Origin: Clostridium_AI sp964409685
GTDB lineage: Bacteria; Bacillota; Clostridia; Lachnospirales; Lachnospiraceae
Reading direction: 5' to 3'
DNA: 64,000 nucleotides
NCBI GenBank assembly: GCA_964409685.1
Contig: CAYPEJ010000008.1
Span: 81,267-145,266, forward strand
A program made the position numbers and the translations under genes. Positions 56,237 to 64,000 of the stretch are shown one piece after another. Below the pieces are notes generated by a model that was not told the origin of the DNA, ran no database searches, and worked only from the letters and a program-made list of their open reading frames with translations. Each line of letters begins with the position of its first letter. Position 1 is the stretch's first letter.

Positions 56237-56716
56237 ATGGTTATGGAACAGGCGTCAAAGATGGATTTGGAGAGTATTTTTCAGATGTACCGTGAGGCAA
56301 CAGAATCGGAGTTCTGTGTATGGAATGAATTTTATCCAGGTGAGGAAGAGTTGCAGGGAGATTTCACAACAGGAAATTTGTATGTGCTAAGAGATGGAGC
56401 AGAAATTTTTGGTGCGATTTCGATTGTTCCTGAGAATGAATTAGATGAATCTGAGGGATGGAAGGTTACGGATGCGAGTGTTCGTGAGATTGCAAGGGTA
56501 GTAATTGCGAGAAAACATCAAGGAAAAGGTTTGGCTTATCAGATGGTGGAGTTTGTTACCCAATTGTTGAAAGATGATGGGTGTAAGGCAGTACATTTGT
56601 CAGTTGTGGATAAAAATGTGCCTGCATTTAAGACGTACAAGAAGTTAGGGTTTGAAGTGGTTGGAGAAGAAGAGATGTACGGGGGACATTATTTTCTTTG
56701 CGAGAAGGTGTTCTAA
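56237..56716 (+). CDS. GNAT acetyltransferase
   Basis: The 159-residue protein has IARVVIARKHQGKGLAYQMV, the acetyl-CoA motif, followed by KAVHLSVVDKNVPAFKTYKK and LGFEVVGEEEMYG. A second ATG lies two codons on. It may be co-transcribed with the hydrolase gene. Acceptor unknown. Confidence 0.9.
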   Translation: MVMEQASKMDLESIFQMYREATESEFCVWNEFYPGEEELQGDFTTGNLYVLRDGAEIFGAISIVPENELDESEGWKVTDASVREIARVVIARKHQGKGLAYQMVEFVTQLLKDDGCKAVHLSVVDKNVPAFKTYKKLGFEVVGEEEMYGGHYFLCEKVF

Positions 56717-56785
56717 ATTGAACAAAGAGGAAAGTCATTCATAATGGCTGGCTTTCCTTGTAATCTAGTGCTTATAATTATGCGT

Positions 56786-57226
56786 TTACACGTTCAATTC
56801 CTCAAGATGTTCCATCAACCACTCCGTCATCTTCTTATTCACCTCAAATAAATCTTGATATTTCTCTTGTTCTGAAAACCACGCAACGGCAATGAACTGA
56901 TTTGACAGAATAACATAAGGAATTGCTAATTTTTCAACCTCAGACAATGTTACCACATCATCATAACCAGCTATAATATTATGATAAATTCCCAGATGAT
57001 AAATTCCCAGCCATTTCGACAATTCATCTTTATTACTATCCGCAAAACTTTCCGACAAGATCGCAGTAGCTGCATAACAAGGGTCAAATATTCTTACATT
57101 TTGTTCACTTAACTCAAAGTCAATAAATCCCCATTGATCCTGTGTCATAATAATGTTGCCAGGATTTGGGTCTCGGTGAATAATCTGCTTTGGCAGTGTT
57201 TCAATTTTGCTAACTATTCTGGAAAA
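56786..57226 (-). pseudogene. Aminoglycoside phosphotransferase-like protein, N-terminally truncated
   Basis: The minus-strand frame begins without a start codon (RIVSKIETLPKQIIHRDPNP) and continues GNIIMTQDQWGFIDFELSEQ, then PCYAATAILSESFADSNKD. HRDPNPGNI is the catalytic loop and DFE replaces the metal-binding DFG region, as in APH/choline-kinase-like enzymes. The N-terminal lobe with the ATP lysine is missing. The fragment ATG at 57148 lies after the catalytic loop, so the remaining product cannot be active. Confidence 0.75.
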
Positions 57227-57406
57227 TAGAAATTAGGTGTAAGATCTCTATATTATAACGCAATTATGGAATAAAAAAATCCTAAAAAGTAATATTTACT
57301 TATTTGCAGAGAAGGAATATAATAGAAATGTTTACGATTTAAACACAAAGAATAAAAAATACAGGGGAGGAAATACGATTTTTTTATAGTATTTTAAGAT
57401 AGAGAT

Positions 57407-58147
57407 ATGATAAAAACAGAAATGTTAAAACGATACATGGTAAAGTTTATTTTTCGATTAGCAGTCTTTATTGTTGTACTTGTTGCATACATTACACGCA
57501 AAGAAGTTTTGTATGAGTTTATGACACATAAATTTACCTTTGGTATATCTACTTATGGGATTAGCGCATTACATGTTTTGTGGTTCGGATTTATGGTGAT
57601 GATGATATCTCATTTACTTCCAAATGAAAGATTGTCTATGGCACTTCGGAAGCGTGAGAAAGAGCACTTTGAAGAAGTAGAAGGGTATTCTGATTATGAA
57701 CTTTTACAATTTGTTCAGAGACAAAATGTAAGTGCGTGGACCGTTTTGTTGGTGTGGATGGTTTTTAATGCCGTATGGGGAATTTTATATTTATTTCAGG
57801 TAATTGATAGTGCAGATTTATTGATGCTTACGGTGTTTTATTTTTTATGCGACTATATCTGCATTTTGTTCTTTTGTCCATTTCAGACATATATTATGAA
57901 AAATAAGTGTTGTGTGAACTGTAGAATATACGACTGGGGGCATTTTATGATGTTTACACCGATGTTGTTTATTAAAAACTTTTTTAGCTGGAGTTTATTC
58001 TTTACATCAGTAATTGTTCTTATTCATTGGGAAATTGTGTATTCCAAGTATCCACAGCGTTTTTGGAGTGGTTCTAATAAAACTTTACAATGTAAGAATT
58101 GTAAGGACAAAACATGTCAGATGAAAACGATGTTAAAAAAGAAGTAA
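57407..58147 (+). CDS. Membrane protein with Cys motifs, unknown
   Basis: The 246-residue protein has about five hydrophobic segments (about 12-27, 46-66, 105-122, 128-150 and 185-205). A loop reads MKNKCCVNCRIYDWGHFMMF, and the C-terminus has two CxxC-like motifs (CKNCKDKTCQ) and ends in lysines. This suggests metal binding or redox function at the membrane. Similar proteins are present in Lachnospiraceae without assigned function. No operon partner is certain. Confidence 0.65.
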   Translation: MIKTEMLKRYMVKFIFRLAVFIVVLVAYITRKEVLYEFMTHKFTFGISTYGISALHVLWFGFMVMMISHLLPNERLSMALRKREKEHFEEVEGYSDYELLQFVQRQNVSAWTVLLVWMVFNAVWGILYLFQVIDSADLLMLTVFYFLCDYICILFFCPFQTYIMKNKCCVNCRIYDWGHFMMFTPMLFIKNFFSWSLFFTSVIVLIHWEIVYSKYPQRFWSGSNKTLQCKNCKDKTCQMKTMLKKK

Positions 58148-58297
58148 TAGGACTATAAAGTGATGTCATTGTATCCGATAAGTGATTTTTTTGGGGTTCA
58201 TTTATCGGATTTTTTATGTTTTCAAGAAATGAAAAATAGTTTATTATTTATAACAAGTGGAAACAGGAGCATGATACAAGTAGAAGGGGGATTTAAT

Positions 58298-59485
58298 ATG
58301 AGTAAAATAGCCGTTTTTTGTATTCGAGCCCAAGGGCATACCAATCCAACCATAGAAGTGGTGAGGGAATTGGTTCAAAGGGGAAATGAAGTTTGGTACT
58401 ATTCTTATTTACAATATAAAGAGAAGATCGAAGAAGCGGGGGCAAAATTTATCGCCTGTGATGATTATGATGTAGATGAAAAGGAAGATGCAGGTGGTGA
58501 AATGAAAATCACCAGAGACTTTGCACAGGCGGTTAAGAAAATGGTAGATATTACAATTGCATTAGATGAAACTCTTACAAAGGATATGCAGGAGTTTCAG
58601 CCAGACTGCATTATGACCGATTCCATGGCGACGTGGGGAAAAGCCACTGCGAAGAAGATGAACATTCCATTTATTTGTTCCACTGCTACATTTGCATACA
58701 ATAAATATTCATCTCGAATTATGAAACGAAGTATGTGGGATGTGTTAAAAAGTGTTATGGCAATGCCAAGTGTAATTCGAGATATTAAGCGCTTACAAGA
58801 TAAAGGATATCCGTTTGAAAATTTACTTTCGATTATAGCAAATGATAATATGACTAACACGATCGTGTACACATCTAGTGAGTTTCAGCCATGTGCAGAG
58901 ACATTTTCTACTAGATACTTTTTTGTTGGTCCTATGATACCACAGACCAATGTAGAAAAAAGAGAGTCTAATCGCAAACAAATTTATATTTCACTTGGCA
59001 TGGTAAATAAATCAATGATACGATTTTTTAAGAATTGTATTTTAGCTTTAAAAGACAAAGAGTATGATGTGATTATGTCTGTTGGATCACTGATTGATGT
59101 GAAGGATTTAGGGGAAATTCCACCAAACTTTACAGTAGAAAAGCAAGTGGATCAAATCGGAGTGTTACAAAATACGGATGTATTTATCTCTCATTGTGGA
59201 ATGAATAGTGTAAATGAAAGTTTATATTATGAAGTTCCAATGGTATTATATCCTCAAACTTTGGAACAAGGTGGAGTAGCTAGCCGAGTTGCAGAAGTAG
59301 GAGCAGGAATTTATCTCGAAAAAAACACTCCTAAGGCAATTGAAAAGGCAGTGGAAATGGTGCTAGCAGATGTAAAGTACAAAGGTAATGCAAAAATAAT
59401 TTCTCACGGATTTAAAGTGAGTGGTGGTTCAAAGGAAGCAGCAGATGCAGTGGAATGGGTTGCGAATAAGGCAAAAAAGAAATAG
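58298..59485 (+). CDS. MGT-family glycosyltransferase (GT1)
   Basis: ATG 58298 is preceded by AAGGGGG; an earlier in-frame ATG at 58160 lacks an SD. The product, about 395 residues, starts MSKIAVFCIRAQGHTNPTIE with the His of GT1 enzymes (GHTNP). It ends with the sugar-nucleotide region (VEKQVDQIGVLQNTDVFISH, then CGMNSVNESLYYEVPMVLYP). It resembles macrolide or sterol glycosyltransferases that modify hydrophobic acceptors. A MATE exporter follows after 8 bp; together they could modify and export a toxic compound. Confidence 0.88.
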   Translation: MSKIAVFCIRAQGHTNPTIEVVRELVQRGNEVWYYSYLQYKEKIEEAGAKFIACDDYDVDEKEDAGGEMKITRDFAQAVKKMVDITIALDETLTKDMQEFQPDCIMTDSMATWGKATAKKMNIPFICSTATFAYNKYSSRIMKRSMWDVLKSVMAMPSVIRDIKRLQDKGYPFENLLSIIANDNMTNTIVYTSSEFQPCAETFSTRYFFVGPMIPQTNVEKRESNRKQIYISLGMVNKSMIRFFKNCILALKDKEYDVIMSVGSLIDVKDLGEIPPNFTVEKQVDQIGVLQNTDVFISHCGMNSVNESLYYEVPMVLYPQTLEQGGVASRVAEVGAGIYLEKNTPKAIEKAVEMVLADVKYKGNAKIISHGFKVSGGSKEAADAVEWVANKAKKK

Positions 59486-59493
59486 AAAAGGAG

Positions 59494-60852
59494 ATGAAAG
59501 TTGTGGAAAAAACAAGAGATTTGACCAATGGAAGTGAGATAAAGTCAATTCTGTGGTTTGCATTTCCCATTTTAATCGGTAATATATTTCAACAGCTTTA
59601 CAACGTGGTAGACACAGCTGTTATCGGAAATGTACTTGGTAACAATGCACTAGCAGCAGTCGGAGCATCAGGACCAATCTATTCATTGGTAATATGGTTA
59701 GCCGTTGGGTTCACTAGTGGTTTTTCTGTTATTTTAGCGCGCTTCTTTGGTGCAAATGATGAATACAATATGAAGCGAAGTGTGTCCTTAATTTATACAC
59801 TTACTGTATTAATAGCCATCCTATTATCTGTTGGAAGTGTCCTCATTTTACCAACTATACTAAAGTTATTACATACGCCAAAGGCAATTTTTCAACAGAC
59901 TTATACATATTTAATCATTATATTAGCCAGTGCCATCATTACCATTTTCTATAACATGCTTTCTGCTCTATTAAGGGCAATAGGAAATAGTAAAATGCCA
60001 CTATACTTTTTAATTGTTTCATCTTTCGTAAATGTAGTGTTAGATATTTTATTTGTAAAATACTTGCATATGGGAATCGGTGGGGCAGCATATGCAACCG
60101 TGATAGCACAGTTTATATCCGCTATTTTATGTTTAATCTATATTTATAAACGTTGTCCATTATTAAAATTCGAAAGAAAATATTTAACATGGGATGGAAC
60201 GCTCATCAAAGAACTATTTTTTATGGGATTATCTATGGGACTGATGTATGTAGCCGTTTCTATCGGTTCGGTAGCATTACAGGGTGCGGTAAACTCTCTT
60301 GGGGAGGATACCATTGCAGCACATACTGCAGCCAGAAAGATTGATGATATCTTTATGTTGCCATTAGGAACACTAAGTTCAGCAGCATCCACCTTTGCAA
60401 GTCAAAATCTTGGTGCTGGAAAATTGAATCGAATCAAGAAGGGAATTAATAAAACTATTGGAATTGCAATGGGGTGGAGTCTTGTATCTACAGTAGTGTG
60501 TTATTGTTTTGGAAGTAAAATGTTAGAAGCATTGACTGGTTCTGATAGTGCATTTGTAATTAATACGGCATTTCAGTATGTAAAGATTAATATCCCATTC
60601 TTTGTTATATTAAGTGTTCTTTTGGTTTTAAGAAGTAGTTTGCAAGGACTTGGTCGTAAAGTTGTTTCTGTATGTGGAAGTGTAATTGAATTAATATTCA
60701 AGTTTGGAGCAGTGGGAATGATTACAAAACAACTTGGATATTTTGGTGTATGCATTCTAGAGCCAATCATATGGATAATCTGTGCAACGTTAGTTTTCAG
60801 TGATTATATGTTATTTTTACGTCAACAGAAAAGGAAAGTAAAAAGTGAGTAG
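59494..60852 (+). CDS. MATE family efflux transporter
   Basis: The 452-residue protein has twelve membrane segments in two halves. It carries the MATE pattern IGNIFQQLYNVVDTAVIGNV, then AAVGASGPIYSLVIWLAVGF and TFASQNLGAGKLNRIKKGIN. It uses Na+ or H+ to export cationic drugs. ATG 59494 or GTG 59503 may be the start. It is coupled to the glycosyltransferase gene. Confidence 0.92.
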   Translation: MKVVEKTRDLTNGSEIKSILWFAFPILIGNIFQQLYNVVDTAVIGNVLGNNALAAVGASGPIYSLVIWLAVGFTSGFSVILARFFGANDEYNMKRSVSLIYTLTVLIAILLSVGSVLILPTILKLLHTPKAIFQQTYTYLIIILASAIITIFYNMLSALLRAIGNSKMPLYFLIVSSFVNVVLDILFVKYLHMGIGGAAYATVIAQFISAILCLIYIYKRCPLLKFERKYLTWDGTLIKELFFMGLSMGLMYVAVSIGSVALQGAVNSLGEDTIAAHTAARKIDDIFMLPLGTLSSAASTFASQNLGAGKLNRIKKGINKTIGIAMGWSLVSTVVCYCFGSKMLEALTGSDSAFVINTAFQYVKINIPFFVILSVLLVLRSSLQGLGRKVVSVCGSVIELIFKFGAVGMITKQLGYFGVCILEPIIWIICATLVFSDYMLFLRQQKRKVKSE

Positions 60853-60943
60853 AGAAGAAAAGTTAAAATCCCCTAGTAATTCACAATGAAACTCGCTATA
60901 ATACCATTTGTGTAAAAATGGAATAGAACATAGGAGAAATAAC

Positions 60944-62851
60944 ATGATTGAAAGAAAAAGGGTACCCTTTGAATATAGTAATCAACAAGATTTTAAAGCA
61001 AAATTAGGAGATTGGGTTGGGGATGTGCTTTACGACATCCTTCCAGAGAAGGGGTACGAGGTTCGTGATGAACAAATTTATACGGCATTTCAGATTGCGG
61101 ATGCGATTTGCGATCAACAAGTACATCTAGCCGAAGCAGGATTAGGAACTGGTAAGACATTTGCATATTTATTATCTGCAATACCATATGCAAGATTTAC
61201 AGGGAAACCAGTAGTCATTGCATGTGCAACATCAGCATTACAGGAACAGCTTGCTAGTCCAACAGGTGATATCCAAACCTTATCGGAACTACTTGGTTTA
61301 AAGATAGATGCTCGAATGGCAAAAGACTCTCGTCAATATATCTGTGATGTACGTGCGACGGAAAATATTGACCAACTTGGAGATATGTCATTGGAAGTTA
61401 ACCAATGGTTGCGAACGACTACATTAGGTGAACGTTCCGAGATACCAATGGTGCCAGACTATTTATGGAAAAAGATAAGTTGGAATCCTTATGTATCCTG
61501 TGATGTTTGTGACAATCGTGGTTTTTGTAAATTAATTAAAGCAAGAGAACATTATCGTGGGGCAGCAGATTTAATTATCGTAGACCACGAGACATTTTTC
61601 TATGATTTGTGGACTCGTGATGAGCGAATCGATGATGGAAAGTTACCGATTTTACCGAATTATTCTGCCGTAATCTTTGATGAAGGACATAAGATCTTGC
61701 TTCCAGCAGCGATGCAGGCAGGACAACAAATCAGCAAAGAGGAAATGGACAACATTACATTTGAGTTACAGGAAATTCAAGATGCTAGACCATCTCTTAT
61801 GAAACATGCATTGATTATGGAGAAGGCTTCCAATGTATTTTTCAATTACCTATACCGTTCTGTTGTACGTGCAGAAAGTTCAGAACGTCTTTCTATCCGA
61901 ATGAGTGATACTTTAATGAAGGCAGCAGTGCAATTTCGTCAAGCGTTAGATGGCGTTCTTATGGAACTTCAGATTGAACAAGAGTTGTATATGGATACAT
62001 TGACACCGACACAGATTCAAGCATTCGAAGGACAGATGGAGCGTGCCATGCTTGCACTACTAAGATTTACTAGAAATACAGATGAAATGATTTTCTGGGT
62101 TAATAGAAGGGATAAAAGTTTCTGGGTAGTACCAAGAAATATTGGAGCAATGCTAGATCGTTATCTTTACAAAAAGAAAATTCCAGTTATCTTTACTTCC
62201 GCAACATTAAGTAATAAAGGTGACTTTGAATACTTTGCAAGAACCATTGGAATTAAAAATCCATCGAAATCTAGTGTTGGAAGTTCTTTTGATATGGAAA
62301 ATCAAGTAGTCGTTCGTATTGCTAAAGACACAGATAACAAGATTGAAACATTAGTGTCCTTATTAAATAAAAATGGAGGACGTGCGCTAGTTCTTGCTAA
62401 GTCGTTAGCAGAGGTAAAGAGAATTCGACAAAGCTTAGAAAGATATGAGTTTCCGTTTGAGATGCTTTATGAAGATAAGGGAGATAGAGGTTTCCTTGTA
62501 CAACAATTTAGAGAGGATGAGACTTCCGCGTTGGTTGGTTGCGACCTATGGGAAGGAATTGACGTACCAGGGGATCCACTCACATTAGTTGTGATTTGGC
62601 AGATGCCATTTCCAGTTATGGACCCATTGATTGAAGATCAACGTAAGGTTGCAAAGGAACAAGGGCTTGACCCAGTTACAACAGTTGATTTCCCAGAGAT
62701 GGGATTAAAATTGAAACAAGGTTGTGGGCGACTAATCAGAAGAGAAGATGACAGGGGTGAGATCGTTATCTTGGATTCTGTGATGGGTACACCTTGGGAA
62801 AAAGTTGTGATGGGGGCACTTCCAGAAGGTGCGAAAGTGAAAATGTTATAG
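60944..62851 (+). CDS. DinG/YpvA-type ATP-dependent helicase
   Basis: ATG 60944 follows TAGGAG; an upstream ATG at 60908 is less likely. The product, about 635 residues, has Walker A in EAGLGTGKTFAYLL, four Cys (CDVRATEN, then CDVCDNRGFC) for a 4Fe-4S cluster, the DEGH box in VIFDEGHKI, and C-terminal motifs SATLSNKG, WEGIDVPGD and QGCGRLIRRE. It is an XPD-like superfamily 2 DNA helicase acting in repair or R-loop removal. Monocistronic, with a terminator behind. Confidence 0.92.
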   Translation: MIERKRVPFEYSNQQDFKAKLGDWVGDVLYDILPEKGYEVRDEQIYTAFQIADAICDQQVHLAEAGLGTGKTFAYLLSAIPYARFTGKPVVIACATSALQEQLASPTGDIQTLSELLGLKIDARMAKDSRQYICDVRATENIDQLGDMSLEVNQWLRTTTLGERSEIPMVPDYLWKKISWNPYVSCDVCDNRGFCKLIKAREHYRGAADLIIVDHETFFYDLWTRDERIDDGKLPILPNYSAVIFDEGHKILLPAAMQAGQQISKEEMDNITFELQEIQDARPSLMKHALIMEKASNVFFNYLYRSVVRAESSERLSIRMSDTLMKAAVQFRQALDGVLMELQIEQELYMDTLTPTQIQAFEGQMERAMLALLRFTRNTDEMIFWVNRRDKSFWVVPRNIGAMLDRYLYKKKIPVIFTSATLSNKGDFEYFARTIGIKNPSKSSVGSSFDMENQVVVRIAKDTDNKIETLVSLLNKNGGRALVLAKSLAEVKRIRQSLERYEFPFEMLYEDKGDRGFLVQQFREDETSALVGCDLWEGIDVPGDPLTLVVIWQMPFPVMDPLIEDQRKVAKEQGLDPVTTVDFPEMGLKLKQGCGRLIRREDDRGEIVILDSVMGTPWEKVVMGALPEGAKVKML

Positions 62852-62862
62852 ATGAATTACAA

Positions 62863-62912
62863 ATGAGGCTTGCAAGTTATGATGTATCATGAGCTTGCAA
62901 GTCTCATTTTTC
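62863..62912 (+). terminator. Intrinsic terminator of the helicase gene
   Basis: ATGAGGCTTGCAAG (62863-62876) pairs with CTTGCAAGTCTCAT (62894-62907) with one G-T pair, followed by T. Confidence 0.85.
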
Positions 62913-63115
62913 TGCAATTATGGGATTGGTATAATGTTTATATCCTCCTATGATTAGTATTAATTATTATGATAGGTTTTTGTCTTAACATTGACAAATT
63001 CAATTTATTTACAAAAAATTATAAAATGTACTTGTATTTATAAAGCGAAATGGTTTATAATATCATGCTACATTTCTCTTGATATTAAAATGTATGAAAC
63101 AAAAGGAGGTTTATT

Positions 63116-63889
63116 ATGAAAGCATTGGAAAGCGATTGGTATAAAAAAGGTTGGACATTAAATATTAAGACACATTCCTGGGTGGAAAACACGAGTAAAG
63201 AGGTAGATTTCATTATACATACATTAGGACTAAAAGGTGGAGAGCGAATCTTAGATCTTGCGTGTGGATATGGACGACATTCATTAGAATTAGCAAGAAG
63301 AGGTTACTCTGTCGTAGGAGTGGACATAACAGAAGTATATGTGGAAGATGGAAATCAAAATGCACAAGCCGAAGGATTAGATGCAAAATTTATCTTATCC
63401 GATATTCGAGAAGTGGCAAATATCAGTGAGTTTGAGCATGCCTTTGATGTTGTGCTAAATATGGCAGATGGAGCAATCGGTTATCTTGAAAATGATGAAG
63501 AAAACTTGAAGTCCTTTGATGTGATTGCAAAGGTACTAAAACCAGGTGGAAAGCACTACATGGACATTATGAGTGGAGACTATGCGGATTTACATTTTCC
63601 ATGTCAAATGTGGGATGCAGGAGAACAGGGATTGACGTTATCTAGATTTGAGTGGGATGTAGATACAAGAATTATGATATATGGACAGTTGGATTATCTG
63701 TATGGTAAGGAATTAACTAAGCCAGAGATGAAACATGGAAATCCTACACGTTTGTATACTAGAAAAGAAGTTGAAAAGATTATGAGTGACCGTGGAATGC
63801 GAGTAATAGATGCTTATGCAGATGTAGAAGGAAAGAAGGCATCGGAGTTGGATGTGCAGATGATTGTGGTGTCGGAGAAAATGCTGTAA
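63116..63889 (+). CDS. Class I SAM-dependent methyltransferase
   Basis: The 257-residue protein has motif I (ILDLACGYGRHSLELARRGY, then SVVGVDIT), motif II (DAKFILSDIREV) and VLKPGGKHYMDIMSGD. The acceptor is unknown; it resembles small-molecule methyltransferases. AAAGGAGG precedes the ATG. Gene alone, closed by two hairpins. Confidence 0.9.
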   Translation: MKALESDWYKKGWTLNIKTHSWVENTSKEVDFIIHTLGLKGGERILDLACGYGRHSLELARRGYSVVGVDITEVYVEDGNQNAQAEGLDAKFILSDIREVANISEFEHAFDVVLNMADGAIGYLENDEENLKSFDVIAKVLKPGGKHYMDIMSGDYADLHFPCQMWDAGEQGLTLSRFEWDVDTRIMIYGQLDYLYGKELTKPEMKHGNPTRLYTRKEVEKIMSDRGMRVIDAYADVEGKKASELDVQMIVVSEKML

Positions 63890-63921
63890 GTTTTTAGATA
63901 CAACGGTTGATTTATTAAAAA

Positions 63922-63949
63922 AGGTATTTTATTACATTGTAAAATACCT
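63922..63949. repeat. 9-bp inverted repeat
   Basis: AGGTATTTT (63922-63930) and AAAATACCT (63941-63949) with a 10-nt loop, just ahead of the final terminator. Confidence 0.55.
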
Positions 63950-63958
63950 CAGGCTGTA

Positions 63959-64000
63959 GACAACTAATCCCACCATTCTGGTGGGATTAGTTGTCTTTTT
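63959..64000 (+). terminator. Strong intrinsic terminator at the window end
   Basis: GACAACTAATCCCACCA (63959-63975) pairs perfectly over 17 bp with TGGTGGGATTAGTTGTC (63979-63995), followed by T to the window end. Confidence 0.92.

Overview
The window comes from a low-GC Gram-positive anaerobe. The plus-strand genes carry strong AGGAGG-type ribosome binding sites, GTG and TTG starts are frequent, intrinsic terminators are abundant, and the RlmD C-terminal tail, GH5 cellulase and small regulators are typical of Clostridia, most likely Lachnospiraceae. No rRNA, tRNA or CRISPR array was seen, so the species cannot be named from sequence alone.

Layout. Bases 1-2850 are host chromosome: a TrpR-like regulator (yerC type), a PHP-domain phosphoesterase and the 23S rRNA methyltransferase gene rlmD. 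Bases 2846-41686 are a 38.8 kb prophage with a PBSX/skin-like contractile tail, integrated inside rlmD by a large serine recombinase. The left junction gives a chimeric rlmD whose last 61 codons, including the catalytic Cys and Glu, come from phage DNA. The displaced native 3' end lies just right of the prophage (41687 onward). Joining the two outer phage ends recreates an attP with a perfect 10 bp inverted repeat centred on the shared AAGAT core.

Inside the prophage, the lysogeny end holds the integrase, a membrane protein with a LytTR DNA-binding domain, a 40-residue AgrD-like cyclic peptide precursor, a pair of candidate LytTR-site repeats in front of a promoter with a poor -35, a 38-aa ORF, and a CI-like repressor with a clear operator region. 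This looks like a minimal prophage quorum-sensing module without its own AgrB, kinase or separate response regulator. The early region carries an HUH rolling-circle-type Rep, an RNase H-like protein, two HNH proteins, a PcfK/PcfJ pair and several unknowns; no helicase, primase or SSB is visible. An 18-residue hydrophobic peptide with its own promoter lies antisense at 16523. Late genes follow five phased 10-bp TTGCAC repeats and a leader terminator: TerS, TerL, portal, head protein, scaffold, capsid, connectors, sheath, tube, frameshifted tail chaperone, tape measure, baseplate, fibre, holins and amidase. The right end holds a possible sRNA, a two-gene minus-strand cassette under a palindromic operator, three 20-bp repeats and an XRE regulator whose upstream region abuts attR.

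Bases 41.7-47.3 kb are a graveyard of mobile-element debris (recombinase tail, MATE, IS66 and IS3 remnants, a toprim-like fragment) with intact nitroreductase/ArsR and TetR/SDR pairs among them. From 47.3 kb the chromosome resumes with a GNAT-HEAT fusion, a DUF1292 protein, a two-CAP-domain surface protein, a tandem GH5 plant-polysaccharide hydrolase, an alpha/beta hydrolase, a broken aminoglycoside phosphotransferase, an MGT-type glycosyltransferase with a MATE exporter, a DinG-type helicase and a SAM methyltransferase.
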